Under the pieces are notes generated by a model. The model saw nothing but the letters and a program-made list of their open reading frames with translations, ran no database searches and was not told the origin of the DNA. From UMGS1590 sp900552455 (GTDB lineage Bacteria; Bacillota; Peptococcia; Peptococcales; Peptococcaceae): a stretch of 64,000 nucleotides of DNA. Made by a program: the position numbers and the translations under genes. This document shows positions 1 to 9,051 of this stretch, piece after piece (positions within the stretch are counted from its first letter, which is position 1; every line of letters begins with the position of its first letter). The DNA lies in assembly GCA_963931105.1 (NCBI GenBank), contig OZ007004.1, positions 868,001 through 932,000 of the forward strand. The letters run 5' to 3'.

Positions 1-500
1 TAGGTGGGATGCACCAGCACAAGATGGCGGCAATCGGGATGGGCAGCGCACGCAGCCTTCAGATCCTCCGGCGCAACGCCGAGGGGGATCCCCAGCCTGT
101 CGTCAAAACGCACCGGCAGCGTCAGCGGCGTCGCGCCGGCGAGCACCAGCCCTTCGTAAATGCTGTGGTGCGCGTGTCGCGGCACAAAAACCTTGCGCCC
201 GCGGCAGAGCGCGAGCAGCGCCGCCTTGAGCCCCAGTGAGGTACCGCCGAGGAGATATTGAACATGGGCACAGCCGCGCGCAGCCGCCCAGGCGGCCATC
301 GATTCTGCCAGCACGCCCTCAGGATGGGCGAGGTTGTCAAGGCCGGGGATCTCTGTGAGATCGTAGCGGAAAACATCGCTGCCCCAGGCTGCGGCGAGCG
401 CCTGCGGCACGATCCGCCCATTTTTATGACCAGGTGTGTGGAAACTTGCTGCGCGGCGACCGACGGCAGCTTGTAGCGCCTGCCAAAGTGGGGTGTTCAT
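1..500 (-). CDS. Orn/Lys/Arg decarboxylase family protein (N-terminal part)
   Basis: Partial gene running off the left edge; about 166 codons are present. It is a PLP-dependent fold type I enzyme of the Orn/Lys/Arg decarboxylase major-domain family (YaaO/SpeA type). The translation, read on the minus strand from the ATG at 498-500, has the family signature FHTPGHKNG at residues 20-28 and a DLTEIPGLDNLAHPEG stretch near residue 46. It is followed by YLLGGTSLG and the PRHAHHSIYEG region. An AAGGAGCC ribosome site sits 5 bases before the ATG. The substrate (arginine, lysine or ornithine) cannot be told from this part, and the PLP lysine lies beyond the window. Confidence 0.88.
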   Translation of the reverse strand, partial: MNTPLWQALQAAVGRRAASFHTPGHKNGRIVPQALAAAWGSDVFRYDLTEIPGLDNLAHPEGVLAESMAAWAAARGCAHVQYLLGGTSLGLKAALLALCRGRKVFVPRHAHHSIYEGLVLAGATPLTLPVRFDDRLGIPLGVAPEDLKAACAAHPDCRHLVLVHPT

Positions 501-624
501 ATTTGGCTCCTTTCTCACAAAAAACGTGTGGTGAACTCTTGAGATGATTATGCGAACGATTTATAATATAGGGTAAGACAATATCACGAACGCATCGCGT
601 CGGCCGCGCCGACAGGAGATCATC

Positions 625-1710
625 ATGGCTAATGAAACGACAGAACTTCGACATTTTGATTCTCTCTACACCGTAGCAGAGGACATCACCCGCTTCGCCC
701 CATGGGAAAGCGGCATCGCCCCATTTGTGCTCACCGATCCGGAGCATCCAGAGGCTTATGTGCTCGTCGCCATCGAGGACGACGGCGAAGGAACGAGCGA
801 CATCAGGCTGATGCTAGGGCTTTCCGGCATCCGCAGCTGGATGGTGGAGCAGAGCGCTTCCGAAGAAGCAGACGAGGACAACGCCGACGAATTTTCCGTG
901 GATCGCTTCGTCGGTCATTACGACGGATACTATCTGGAGGTTGGCTACAATATGCCAAACCTCAACAGCTACGAAAAGCGCCAGCTCGAAGGCCGCGATC
1001 AGCGCATCACCTTCCGTCGGCAGCGCCCGGGATACGGCATGGCGACGATCGTCGACAACCGCGACTACGCCCATCTCGAGCGCTATCTGCGCGCCATTCT
1101 CAAGCTTTTGACGCGGCAGATGCTCGGCGATCTCACAAACGGCGTCTATCGCCTGCAGATGCACGGCGCCAGAGAAATGCTGCGCACGGCTGCGTTCAGC
1201 CTTGAGGAAGACGGGCCACAGCCGACAGAGCCTTTTGTGCTCACACGTGACGACTGGCTGGCAAAGCAGGGTAGTCACATCGACGAATTCACCAACGCCC
1301 GCGTCAAGCATCTGCCATGCGATGGCCATCTTTACGAGCTTTATTTTTTCTATCTGCCGATGATGGTCGCCGGCAAGGGAGAGCTGCCGCGCGCTTTTTT
1401 CCTCGTTGATCTGGAAAGCGGCTTCCTCGAATGGAACGATGTCATCATGGAGAGCAACGACTGGCAGGAAAAGCTTTTGCGCCAGCTCTGGAATTATTTC
1501 CTGGATCAGGGCGCGCGTCCGCAGGAGCTGCTCATTCAAAATGTCAACGCTTTCTGCACCCTCGCCACCGACATCGGCGCCTGCGGCATTCGCGCCGAAT
1601 ACATTCCGCAGACCTACGTGGGGCAGGAGCTGCTCGACAGCTATCTGCAGGCGACGCATCTCAAGCAGCATCAGATCATCGACGACAGTTTTCCGCGGGA
1701 TCCGTATTGA
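625..1710 (+). CDS. Conserved protein, DUF7309/DUF6930-like
   Basis: 361-residue soluble protein with no signal peptide. The N-terminal half resembles DUF7309 (phrases such as FAPWESG and a LMLGLSGIRSW block). The C-terminal half (about residues 200-345) resembles DUF6930, with a W-x3-LLRQLWNYF-type segment. These family assignments are from memory of the consensus and are tentative; the molecular function is unknown. The start is the ATG after an AGGAG site at 614-618. It stands alone, divergent from the decarboxylase-family gene, and ends at its own hairpin. Confidence 0.75.
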   Translation: MANETTELRHFDSLYTVAEDITRFAPWESGIAPFVLTDPEHPEAYVLVAIEDDGEGTSDIRLMLGLSGIRSWMVEQSASEEADEDNADEFSVDRFVGHYDGYYLEVGYNMPNLNSYEKRQLEGRDQRITFRRQRPGYGMATIVDNRDYAHLERYLRAILKLLTRQMLGDLTNGVYRLQMHGAREMLRTAAFSLEEDGPQPTEPFVLTRDDWLAKQGSHIDEFTNARVKHLPCDGHLYELYFFYLPMMVAGKGELPRAFFLVDLESGFLEWNDVIMESNDWQEKLLRQLWNYFLDQGARPQELLIQNVNAFCTLATDIGACGIRAEYIPQTYVGQELLDSYLQATHLKQHQIIDDSFPRDPY

Positions 1711-1721
1711 TCACAGATACA

Positions 1722-1760
1722 AAAAGGACAGCAGGATCTGAAAGGATCGCTGTCCCTTTT
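1722..1760 (+). terminator. Rho-independent terminator of the 625-1710 gene
   Basis: GGACAGC and GCTGTCC form a stem, extended by an inner GATC pairing, followed by TTTTC. It lies 12 bases after the stop codon. Confidence 0.65.
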
Positions 1761-1761
1761 C

Positions 1762-1796
1762 AAAAAGTGCTCTTAAAAATAAGAGCACTTTTATTA
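1762..1796 (-). terminator. Terminator of the DUF951-mscS-parAB direction
   Basis: AAGTGCTCTTA and TAAGAGCACTT form a perfect stem with U-rich runs on both sides, so it may work in both directions. It is back to back with the previous hairpin, between convergent genes. Confidence 0.8.
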
Positions 1797-1798
1797 TT

Positions 1799-2014
1799 TT
1801 ATGGCATTTTATTGTCATCGTCGTTTTCCGCCGATTCGACGACGCGGCGAATGGATTTTTCCAGCTTGACGCGCGGGATCCAGGCTTCGTGGCCGCAGCC
1901 ATTGCAGCGGATGCGGAAATCCATGCCGACGCGGGTGATCGTGAAGGCTTTGCTGCCGCAGGGATGCGGTTTTTTTAACTCGACGACATCGCCGACACCA
2001 AGCTTCATTGGCAT
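1799..2014 (-). CDS. DUF951 family protein (YyzM-like)
   Basis: 71-residue protein of the DUF951 family. Residues 6-20 read VGDVVELKKPHPCGS, the family hallmark. ITRVGMDFRIRC and a CNGCG pair complete a small Cys-containing beta fold that probably binds a metal or nucleic acid; the function is not known. In many Bacillota this gene sits next to the mscS homologue and parB, as it does here (25 bases from mscS). An acidic tail, SAENDDDN, follows the conserved core. Confidence 0.88.
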   Translation of the reverse strand: MPMKLGVGDVVELKKPHPCGSKAFTITRVGMDFRIRCNGCGHEAWIPRVKLEKSIRRVVESAENDDDNKMP

Positions 2015-2038
2015 AATGCTCGCTCCTTTCGGTGGCGC

Positions 2039-2962
2039 TCAGTGGAGCTGCTGCTGCAGCCCGGCGGCGCTCAGGATATGGATGCTTTCCTCACGCAGAC
2101 TGCGCAAGATGGGATAGGTGGCTGATTTGCTGCTTTTGAACGCCAGCCGCAGGACCGCCCCGGTGCCGATGATCTCCTGCACACCGAGCACATGCACCGG
2201 TTCCACCAGCTGCTCCTCGTGGCGGCTGTTGACGACGGCGCAAACGCGGTTCAATAATTCCTTGCCTTCATCAAGACGGGTAGCATCGTGAATGCGCACA
2301 TCGAAGAACTCTGTCACAGGATCCTGGCTGTAGTTCACAACGATGTTGATGTCGCCGTTGGGAATGCTGACGGTTTCATTGAAATCTGTCTTGATCACGG
2401 TGTGACGGATGGTGATGCTCTGGACTTCGCCGGAATATTCGCCGATCCGCACATAATCGCCGACGCTGAACTGTCGCTCCACAAGGATGAACACACCATT
2501 GATCCAGTCGAGAATGACATTCTGGCTGATAAAGACCAGCGCCGCACCGGCGATCCCGGCGGAAGCAGCCAGCGCCCGCATATCAAAGCCGAAAATAGAG
2601 AGAATGGCCATCGCGCCGAGCAGGATCGTCGCGTAAAAGATCACGCTCAGCACCATGCGCCGCGTTGTCTCCAGCTGTCGCATGCTGTCGTCACTGAGAC
2701 GGCCGACCATCATGCGCGCCTTAAACGCACGGTTGATCAGCGTGCGCACCACACGATAAGCGATGCTCAGAACCAGCACGATCACCAACACCCGCACACC
2801 GATCGAGAGCAGATTGTTGATATTCAAAAACGAGAACAGATCCCCGAAGGATTGCAGCTGGTCCACAGCAGAATCAGCGACAGATTCTGCTGTCTCGCTT
2901 GCGGAGTCGGCGACATCATCCACGAGGGAGGGGTCGCTCGAAGCGAGCATTGTCATGAGCAT
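2039..2962 (-). CDS. mscS: MscS-family mechanosensitive ion channel
   Basis: Small-conductance mechanosensitive channel of the inner membrane, which releases solutes on hypo-osmotic shock. The protein has about 307 residues. A short acidic N-terminus with A/S/D/E-rich sequence is followed by three hydrophobic segments (about residues 37-60, 90-110 and 120-145). The third is Gly/Ala-rich, as in the MscS pore helix (AALAASAGIAGAALVF). The beta domain follows, with VGDYVRIGEYSGEVQSI, typical of MscS. I chose the ATG at 2962 over the in-frame GTG at 2974 because the AAAGGTGG site overlaps the GTG and is correctly spaced for the ATG. It lies in the same leftward block as parAB. Confidence 0.9.
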   Translation of the reverse strand: MLMTMLASSDPSLVDDVADSASETAESVADSAVDQLQSFGDLFSFLNINNLLSIGVRVLVIVLVLSIAYRVVRTLINRAFKARMMVGRLSDDSMRQLETTRRMVLSVIFYATILLGAMAILSIFGFDMRALAASAGIAGAALVFISQNVILDWINGVFILVERQFSVGDYVRIGEYSGEVQSITIRHTVIKTDFNETVSIPNGDINIVVNYSQDPVTEFFDVRIHDATRLDEGKELLNRVCAVVNSRHEEQLVEPVHVLGVQEIIGTGAVLRLAFKSSKSATYPILRSLREESIHILSAAGLQQQLH

Positions 2963-3001
2963 GCTGGTCACCACCTTTCATTTCTGTGAGAAAATCTGCG
3001 A

Positions 3002-3964
3002 TCATCGCGCAGCAAGATCGTCGATCAATGCGCCGGCAAGATAATTAAAACGTGATCCCTGATACGAGCAGCGGCGCTCAAATTCGGCATTGATCGCGTC
3101 CTTGATCTTCCACCAGCTCGTTTCCCAGTTGCAGAAGATGAGATTTTCCTGCGGTCCTTTGCCGACGAGCCGCTGGATGATGATGTTTGGATCAAGGTAT
3201 TCGAGAAAATCAACCACACGAGCAACATAGTCCTCGAGGCTGATCATATCAAATTCTCCAAGAACATACTGCCGCGCAAGCCGCGTCCCGCCTACGATGT
3301 ACAGGCTGTGCAGCTTGACCATGTCGATGTGCAGCGCTGAGAGAATGCGTGCTGTTTCAACGGCATCCAGCCGGTCGTCGCCAGGCAGATTCAGGATGAC
3401 GTGCGCACAGGTGGCAAAGTCGTAGGCACGGATGCGCGGCACAGCGTCGATAAACTGCGCCAGGGTATGACCGCGGTTGACGGCCTCCAGCGTATGATAG
3501 TTCACCGTTTGCAGGCCCAGCTCGATGTCGATATCGAGCCCACCGCGGCGTTCCCGCAATTCCGCCAGCGCTTCAAGATAGGCCGGATGCACAAGATCTG
3601 GTCGCGTCGACACAGAAAGCCCGACGACTGCAGGATCTGCAGTTGCAGCATCGATGACGCGCTTGAAACGCGAAAGCGGCATGTAGGTGTTGGAAAATGT
3701 CTGGAGATAGACAATGAAATGCTCGCATTTGAAGCGGCGATGGTAAAATGCTTTGTTCTCGGCGATCTGCTCCGGGATGGAAAGATCATCCGGCAGCGCC
3801 TGAAATCCGGCGCCGCTGTCGTCGCAAAAGCTGCAGCCGCCTGTTGAGATGCGCCCATCGCGATTTGGGCAGGTGCCGCCGGCAAGATTCACCGGGATCT
3901 TGTAGACTGGCTCCTCATAATAATGCTTGAGGAAGGTTGCATAGTCATTGTAGTAAAGCTCCAT
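3002..3964 (-). CDS. TIGR01212-family radical SAM protein (YtqA/YhcC-like)
   Basis: 320 residues. The N-terminal cysteine cluster is C32, C44 and C47 within CPNRDG and GGCSFC, which is the variant radical SAM motif of the YtqA/YhcC (TIGR01212) family. Further conserved blocks are LQTFSNTY, VSTRPD, ELGLQT and VNRGHT. It is expected to bind a 4Fe-4S cluster and S-adenosylmethionine. Family members are linked to RNA modification, but the substrate of this protein is not known. Its ATG shares one base with the stop of the upstream cvpA-like gene (TAATG), so the two are translationally coupled. Confidence 0.9.
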   Translation of the reverse strand: MELYYNDYATFLKHYYEEPVYKIPVNLAGGTCPNRDGRISTGGCSFCDDSGAGFQALPDDLSIPEQIAENKAFYHRRFKCEHFIVYLQTFSNTYMPLSRFKRVIDAATADPAVVGLSVSTRPDLVHPAYLEALAELRERRGGLDIDIELGLQTVNYHTLEAVNRGHTLAQFIDAVPRIRAYDFATCAHVILNLPGDDRLDAVETARILSALHIDMVKLHSLYIVGGTRLARQYVLGEFDMISLEDYVARVVDFLEYLDPNIIIQRLVGKGPQENLIFCNWETSWWKIKDAINAEFERRCSYQGSRFNYLAGALIDDLAAR

Positions 3965-4656
3965 TAAAAGAAGATGCCTCCCTTAAGCAGGGCGTCCATG
4001 GCCTGACCAAGCACCGGTCCCATGAAGCTCTGATGCAGCGCGCGCCCAAACCATCCGGCGGATTCCGGTACGATGAATACGGCGATCGACGTAAAGAGCC
4101 CGATCACGACCATCACCAGAAAACCACTGGCGATCGCGCCGAGAAAACGGTCAATGACCTGCGTTACCGTAAAACGGCGCACAAGTCCGCCACAGATCTC
4201 TCCGATGAGGATGCAGAGTGCAAAGAACACAATGGTGCCGAGGATCAGCAGCACAACGTGCCAGATCGGATCAGCGAGCACCCGCGCCACCTGATTATAG
4301 ATGCTGACGTAGATCTCGCTGGCCGAATCGTCGATGGCGCCATAAAGATTTTCCTTGAGGGTATCCGGCAAAAAGAGATTGCCGACCCATTGTTTCAGAC
4401 TTTCAAGCTGATTGTCAGGATTGGCAGAAACGCGCGAAGCGAAATAGCTTTCGAGCCATTCGCCGATCTTGCTGCGTCCGTCGACGCCTAGCGTACCGCT
4501 GACAAACCCATCGATGTGGCTGACGCTGAGCGTCGACGCCACAAACGCGATGACCAACCCGACCCAATCGCTGAGACGGCGACACAGGCCTTTGAAATAG
4601 CCACGGAAAATGGCCAGACAAACCACCGCGATGATGATTACATCCCACATTGACAT
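3964..4656 (-). CDS. CvpA family membrane protein
   Basis: 230 residues with four or five hydrophobic helices: residues 5-30, a long central loop, then segments near 95-150, 155-175 and 180-205. The opening MWDVIIIAVVCLAIFRGYFKG and the RRLSDWVGLVIAF block are typical of CvpA/colicin V production proteins, now viewed as envelope-homeostasis membrane proteins. An AAGGAGATG ribosome site precedes the ATG. It is coupled to the downstream radical SAM gene by stop/start overlap. Confidence 0.85.
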   Translation of the reverse strand: MSMWDVIIIAVVCLAIFRGYFKGLCRRLSDWVGLVIAFVASTLSVSHIDGFVSGTLGVDGRSKIGEWLESYFASRVSANPDNQLESLKQWVGNLFLPDTLKENLYGAIDDSASEIYVSIYNQVARVLADPIWHVVLLILGTIVFFALCILIGEICGGLVRRFTVTQVIDRFLGAIASGFLVMVVIGLFTSIAVFIVPESAGWFGRALHQSFMGPVLGQAMDALLKGGIFF

Positions 4657-4678
4657 ATTTTCATCTCCTTCTTATTAT

Positions 4679-5917
4679 TTATATACTTAATAATTCACTA
4701 ACAGCGCTGACAGCAGCGAGACGACCCGACGACCAGGCCCATTGCAGATTGTAGCCGCCGCAGTCTCCGTCGATATCCAGCACCTCGCCGCATGCGTACA
4801 GACCAGGCACCATCCACGACTGCATGCTTGCGCTGTCAAAGTCCGCCGTATCAATGCCGCCGATCGTGACCTGCGCTTCGGCAAAGCCACGCGACCCCTG
4901 CACCGGCAGCTTCCACGCATGAAGCTGGCGCGTAAGCGCGTTGATGCGATGCGGATCCAGCGCATCATCCTGGCGGATGCCGCAGGCTTTGAGGGCGCAC
5001 TGCGCCAGCAGCCGCGGCATCAGCCCGACGAAAAATGCAGCAACCCGACGCTGCGGATGCGCCGCATGTCGTGCCTGCAGGCGCTCGCGAAGGGCTTTCT
5101 CCGAAAGCTCCGGAAAAAAATCGATCTCTGCCTGCACACGTTTTCCTTCAGAAAGTGCGCGCACAGCATGACCGGCGCATTGCAACACCGGCGGACCAGA
5201 AAGGCCATAATTTGTGACGAGCAATTCGCCGCCATCGCTGGCGATGGTTTTTCCGTCAGCGCGCAGCGTCAGACGCACATCGCGCTTGAGACCATTCGCT
5301 GCCTTGAGGCTGGAGACATCGCAGACAAGCTGGACGATGCCTGGCGCAGTTTCTATCATAGTATGTCCCAGCGCGCTGAGCAGCTTATAGCCGTCGCGCG
5401 TACCGCCAAGCTTTGGCGCAGCTTCGCCGCCTGTGGCGACGATGACTGCATCGGCGACGGCCTGGCCACCTTTCCAGCGCAGATCGAATCCGCCCTTGCT
5501 GCGTGGCCGAACGCTTGTGATGCGTGTGTCGGTATGCAGCTCGACACCGCGCTCCTCGATCACCAGCCGCAGAACATCGAGCACCGCCGATGCCTGCAGG
5601 CTTTCAGGATAATAGCGCGCGCGTGCGTCCACAGTCCAGGCGAGACCAAGCGCCTCGAAAAATGCCAGTGTATCTACCTCGTCAAACCGCGCCAGTGCGT
5701 CATGCACAAAATGCGGATGGCATCCGTGATAATTGCTGTCGCGAAAACCGCGGTGCGAAAAATTGCAGCGGCCATTGCCAGTGGCAAGCAGCTTGCGGCC
5801 CAGCCGGCTCTGACTTTCGTAGAGCACAACGTGAACGCCCTGGCCGCTGGCTTCGATCGCTGCCGCCATCCCAGCCGCGCCGCCGCCGATAATCGCCAGT
5901 GTTTTTTTCTGACTCAT
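4679..5917 (-). CDS. HI0933-like NAD(P)/FAD-dependent oxidoreductase (BaiN family)
   Basis: 412-residue flavoprotein. The N-terminus has the dinucleotide-binding GGGAAGMAAA motif (residues 12-21). The family block LLATGNGRCNFSH is near residue 43, and the C-terminal GLYACGEVLDIDGDCGGYN closes the FAD site. It matches the HI0933/YhiN/BaiN family of cytosolic flavoproteins, whose natural substrates are mostly unknown. It lies 9 bases downstream of parB in the same direction and is probably co-transcribed. Confidence 0.92.
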   Translation of the reverse strand: MSQKKTLAIIGGGAAGMAAAIEASGQGVHVVLYESQSRLGRKLLATGNGRCNFSHRGFRDSNYHGCHPHFVHDALARFDEVDTLAFFEALGLAWTVDARARYYPESLQASAVLDVLRLVIEERGVELHTDTRITSVRPRSKGGFDLRWKGGQAVADAVIVATGGEAAPKLGGTRDGYKLLSALGHTMIETAPGIVQLVCDVSSLKAANGLKRDVRLTLRADGKTIASDGGELLVTNYGLSGPPVLQCAGHAVRALSEGKRVQAEIDFFPELSEKALRERLQARHAAHPQRRVAAFFVGLMPRLLAQCALKACGIRQDDALDPHRINALTRQLHAWKLPVQGSRGFAEAQVTIGGIDTADFDSASMQSWMVPGLYACGEVLDIDGDCGGYNLQWAWSSGRLAAVSAVSELLSI

Positions 5918-5926
5918 AGGCGGCTC

Positions 5927-6877
5927 CTAGTACAGCTCGACACCGAGGGCATCCAGAATGCGCGTAAGGTCCTCGTCGCTGTAGAAATCGATGACGAGAT
6001 GGCTGCATTTGCCGCTGGCGTTCACCTGCACCTTTGTCTGCAAGCGATCGGTGAGCTGATCGCAGAGAGCACGATAACGCGCGTCTGTTTTTTGCGTTTT
6101 GCGTCTGGTTGGCTTGTCGAGGCTGGTGCTGTAGTTTTGGATATCCTGGATCATGCGCTCCAACGCGCGCACCGAGAGATCCTGCGCGATGACATCGCTG
6201 CAGAGTCCTGCGGCAAGCTCCGGATCCTTGATCGCGAGCAGCGCGCGTGCGTGACCAGCGCTGATCTTTCCCTCCTGCAATGCCTTCATGACTGGCTCTG
6301 GCAGATCGAGCAAACGCAGCAGGTTGGCGATATATGGGCGGGATTTCCCCATGAGATCGGCGAGCTGCTGCTGTGTATAATGATAGGTTTTGATCAGCGC
6401 AGCGTAGCCATTGGCTTCTTCTACAACGTTGAGATCGGCGCGCTGAATGTTTTCGATCAATGCGATCTGAGCGATCTCTTCGTCACTGAGGGTGCGCAGG
6501 ATCACCGGCACTTCTGTGAGACCAGCCTGCTTTGCTGCGCGTAGACGGCGTTCACCAGCGACGAGCAGATAGTCGCCGTCTTTTTGTGCGACGATAAGAG
6601 GAGAAAGCACCCCTTTTTCGCGGATCGATTCTGTAAGATCGAGCAGCGCGTCTGCATCAAAATCGCGACGCGGCTGCCATGGATTTTCGTGAATGCTGTC
6701 GATCGGGAGCATCTGCAAGGTGTTTTCTTCGCTGGTTTGCTTTTCTTCCTGCACAGGTGGTTCCTGCTCTTCGACAGCGGTGCTCACAGGGGGATGCGTC
6801 AGCGCATCAAGGGACATATCGCCGCCAAACAGCGCGCCCAGCCCCTTTCCCAAGCCTTTGCTTTTTTCCTTAGCCAC
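5927..6877 (-). CDS. parB: Chromosome-partitioning protein ParB (Spo0J)
   Basis: 316-residue centromere-binding protein with CTPase activity known for the family. It starts with the typical GLGKGLGALFG. The ParB N-terminal domain (about residues 55-145) includes the GERRLRAAKQAGLTEVP box that binds CTP. A helix-turn-helix follows (QQLADLMGKSRPYIANLLRLL). The C-terminus is the dimerisation domain. Its target parS occurs three times just upstream of parA. The gene overlaps parA by 8 bases. Confidence 0.97.
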   Translation of the reverse strand: MAKEKSKGLGKGLGALFGGDMSLDALTHPPVSTAVEEQEPPVQEEKQTSEENTLQMLPIDSIHENPWQPRRDFDADALLDLTESIREKGVLSPLIVAQKDGDYLLVAGERRLRAAKQAGLTEVPVILRTLSDEEIAQIALIENIQRADLNVVEEANGYAALIKTYHYTQQQLADLMGKSRPYIANLLRLLDLPEPVMKALQEGKISAGHARALLAIKDPELAAGLCSDVIAQDLSVRALERMIQDIQNYSTSLDKPTRRKTQKTDARYRALCDQLTDRLQTKVQVNASGKCSHLVIDFYSDEDLTRILDALGVELY

Positions 6878-7631
6878 GTTTGATCACTTCCTTTGCAAGA
6901 TCGTTGTAGGCTTTTGCGCCCTTGGAGATCGCTTCGTAATCGATGATCGCTCGACCGTAGCTTGGCGCTTCGGCTAGGCGCACATTGCGCGGGATCATCG
7001 TCTTAAACACCACATCTCCGAAGGCGTCTTTCACCGTGTCAACCACATCGCGCGACAAGCGCATGCGGCCGTCATACATTGTGATGATGATGCCACCGAC
7101 GAAAAGCGTTGGGTTGAAGTTCTGTTTAACGAGAGTCACCGTCTGCATCAGCTGCTCCACGCCTTCCAGCGCATAGTATTCGCTCTGAATCGGCACGTAA
7201 AGCTGGTCGGCAGCACTGAGCGCATTGATCGTGATCATCCCCAGAGATGGTGGACAGTCGATGAGAATGTAATCGTACTTGTCTTTCACAGGCTCAAGCA
7301 CATTGCGCAGGCGCGTACCACGATCCTCGAACGCGTCCAACTCATGCTCCGCGCCGGCAAGATCCATAGATGATGGCAGCAGATCTAGGCCATGGCGATA
7401 GGTGGTGACGATCGCATCCTGCGCTGGCACATCATCGATCAGGCAGTCATACACCGACCGTTCCAGCTCAGACTTATCGACGCCGATGCCGCTGGTCGCA
7501 TTTGCCTGGGGATCGAGATCCACAAGCAGCACTTTTTTCTTCTTTTTATTTAATGAAGCCGCCAGATTGATGGCCGTCGTCGTTTTTGCGACGCCACCTT
7601 TCTGGTTGGCGAGGGCAATGATCAGTCCCAT
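6870..7631 (-). CDS. parA: Chromosome-partitioning ATPase ParA (Soj)
   Basis: 253-residue Walker-type ATPase that drives origin segregation together with ParB. The deviant Walker A motif is KGGVAKTTTAINLA at residues 11-24, the VDLDPQANAT box is Walker A', and DYILIDCPPSLG is Walker B. The length is that of the Soj class without an N-terminal DNA-binding extension. It is first in the operon before parB, and a GGAGGG ribosome site lies just before the ATG. The promoter must lie within or next to the parS cluster, so ParB binding could influence its expression (inference). Confidence 0.97.
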   Translation of the reverse strand: MGLIIALANQKGGVAKTTTAINLAASLNKKKKKVLLVDLDPQANATSGIGVDKSELERSVYDCLIDDVPAQDAIVTTYRHGLDLLPSSMDLAGAEHELDAFEDRGTRLRNVLEPVKDKYDYILIDCPPSLGMITINALSAADQLYVPIQSEYYALEGVEQLMQTVTLVKQNFNPTLFVGGIIITMYDGRMRLSRDVVDTVKDAFGDVVFKTMIPRNVRLAEAPSYGRAIIDYEAISKGAKAYNDLAKEVIKRG

Positions 7632-7659
7632 AGGGTTCCCTCCTTGTTTTCAGCAAAAA

Positions 7660-7675
7660 TGTTTCACGTGAAACA
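7660..7675. promoter_or_regulatory. parS site 1
   Basis: Perfect 16-bp palindrome TGTTTCACGTGAAACA, identical to the Spo0J/ParB consensus site, 29 bases upstream of parA. Confidence 0.97.
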
Positions 7676-7770
7676 ACGGTTGGTTTTATTATAACGGTTT
7701 TTCTCCGTCGATGGTAGCGCAATCCTCCGGTTTCTGTGAAATTTCACCACATTTTCATCGGTTCCCGACA

Positions 7771-7786
7771 TGTTTCACGTGAAACA
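7771..7786. promoter_or_regulatory. parS site 2
   Basis: Second perfect copy of TGTTTCACGTGAAACA, in the parA to threonine-aldolase intergenic space. Confidence 0.97.
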
Positions 7787-7848
7787 CTGGCCGATCACCA
7801 TGAATTTTCGCCGCAAGATGGATCCTCGTATCAAAAATCCCCCGCAAA

Positions 7849-7864
7849 TGTTTCACGTGAAACA
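7849..7864. promoter_or_regulatory. parS site 3
   Basis: Third perfect copy of TGTTTCACGTGAAACA, 75 bases upstream of the threonine aldolase start. Confidence 0.97.
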
Positions 7865-7938
7865 TCGCTGGGAGAATTGAAAATACCCGCGCCAGGGACT
7901 ATACTTAATGCAACGACATCGAAAAGAAGGAGTTCACC

Positions 7939-8985
7939 ATGATCAGATTCAACAACGACTACAATCGCGGCTGCATCCCAGCCATCCTTGCTGCCCTCGA
8001 AGCGACAAACGACGAAACATTTCCAGGCTACGGCACCGACAGCCTTTGCGACGGAGCTGTGAAGCTTCTGCGTAACGAGATCGGCTGGCCAGACGCCGAC
8101 ATTCATTTTCTGCCAGGCGCCACCCAGGCAAATTTCATTCTCCACGCCGCCGCGCTGCGCCCGATCGAAAGCGTCATCGCCGCGCAGACAGGACACATCG
8201 TCGGCCACGAAGCAGGCTCTGTTGAAAACACCGGCCATCAGATCCTCAGCGTGCCATGCGGACCTGACGGCAAGCTCACCGCAGAGCAGATCGCGCGCGT
8301 CGCCGGAGCGTACAGCGATGCCGGCGAGCCAGAGCATCTCACGGAACCACGCCTCGTCTATATCTCACAGCCAACCGAATACGGCGCACTCTACAGCCTG
8401 GAAGAATTGCAGGCTATCAAGGACGTCTGCGAAGACCACGAGCTCCTGTTGTATGTCGACGGAGCACGCATGGCTTACGCCCTCGGCGCAGAAAACAACG
8501 ACGTCACGCTCTGGGATCTCGCAGCGCTCTGCGATGCCTTCACCATCGGCGGCACGAAATGCGGCGCGCTCTTCGGCGAAGCCCTCGTGCTCACCAACGA
8601 CAGTCTCAAGCGTCGTTTCCGTACATATATGAAGCAAAACGGCGCCATCCTCGCCAAGGGCTGGCTTCTCGGGCTGCAGTTCGTCACCCTCTTCGGCAAC
8701 GGCGAATACTACCGTCTCGGTCAGCACGCCGACGCCCTCGCCCTGCAGATCCGCAACGCCCTCGAGGCGCGCGGCATGTCCATGTACAACAGCAGCACAA
8801 CCAACCAGCAATTTATCATCCTGACGCCAGTGCAGCAGGCCAGCCTCAGCGAAACGTTCATCTTCGAACACTACGCCAAGACAGAAGACGGTCGCGACAT
8901 CATTCGATTCTGCACCAGCTGGGCAACAACGCAAAGCGAAGTCGACGCCCTTGTGAGCGCCATCAACAGAATGCCGCTGGTGTGA
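7939..8985 (+). CDS. Threonine aldolase family protein (beta-eliminating lyase fold)
   Basis: 348-residue PLP enzyme of the low-specificity threonine aldolase family, which splits threonine or allo-threonine to glycine and acetaldehyde. Visible blocks are FNNDYNRG at the start, FPGYGTD, LPGATQAN, TGHIVGHEAG, YVDGARMAYAL and GGTKCGALFGEAL. The lysine in GGTK is the expected PLP Schiff base. An AAGGAG site lies 7 bases before the ATG. It is transcribed divergently from parA and shares the parS-containing intergenic region. The exact substrate, including L or D specificity, cannot be read from the sequence. Confidence 0.88.
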   Translation: MIRFNNDYNRGCIPAILAALEATNDETFPGYGTDSLCDGAVKLLRNEIGWPDADIHFLPGATQANFILHAAALRPIESVIAAQTGHIVGHEAGSVENTGHQILSVPCGPDGKLTAEQIARVAGAYSDAGEPEHLTEPRLVYISQPTEYGALYSLEELQAIKDVCEDHELLLYVDGARMAYALGAENNDVTLWDLAALCDAFTIGGTKCGALFGEALVLTNDSLKRRFRTYMKQNGAILAKGWLLGLQFVTLFGNGEYYRLGQHADALALQIRNALEARGMSMYNSSTTNQQFIILTPVQQASLSETFIFEHYAKTEDGRDIIRFCTSWATTQSEVDALVSAINRMPLV

Positions 8986-9010
8986 TTTATTGAAATCCTT
9001 TAAAACTGAA

Positions 9011-9040
9011 AACGCCCTGCGTGGTCACACGCAAGGCGTT
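9011..9040 (-). repeat. Hairpin repeat, copy 1 (inverted relative to copy 2)
   Basis: AACGCCcTGCGTG...CACGCAaGGCGTT is a nearly perfect stem-loop. The same 30 bases recur at 9216-9245. Read on the minus strand it is preceded by GACAAGCTG and followed by a T-rich run, so it could terminate leftward transcription. The flanks of the two copies match best as inverted copies. Confidence 0.7.
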
Positions 9041-9051
9041 CAGCTTGTCGA

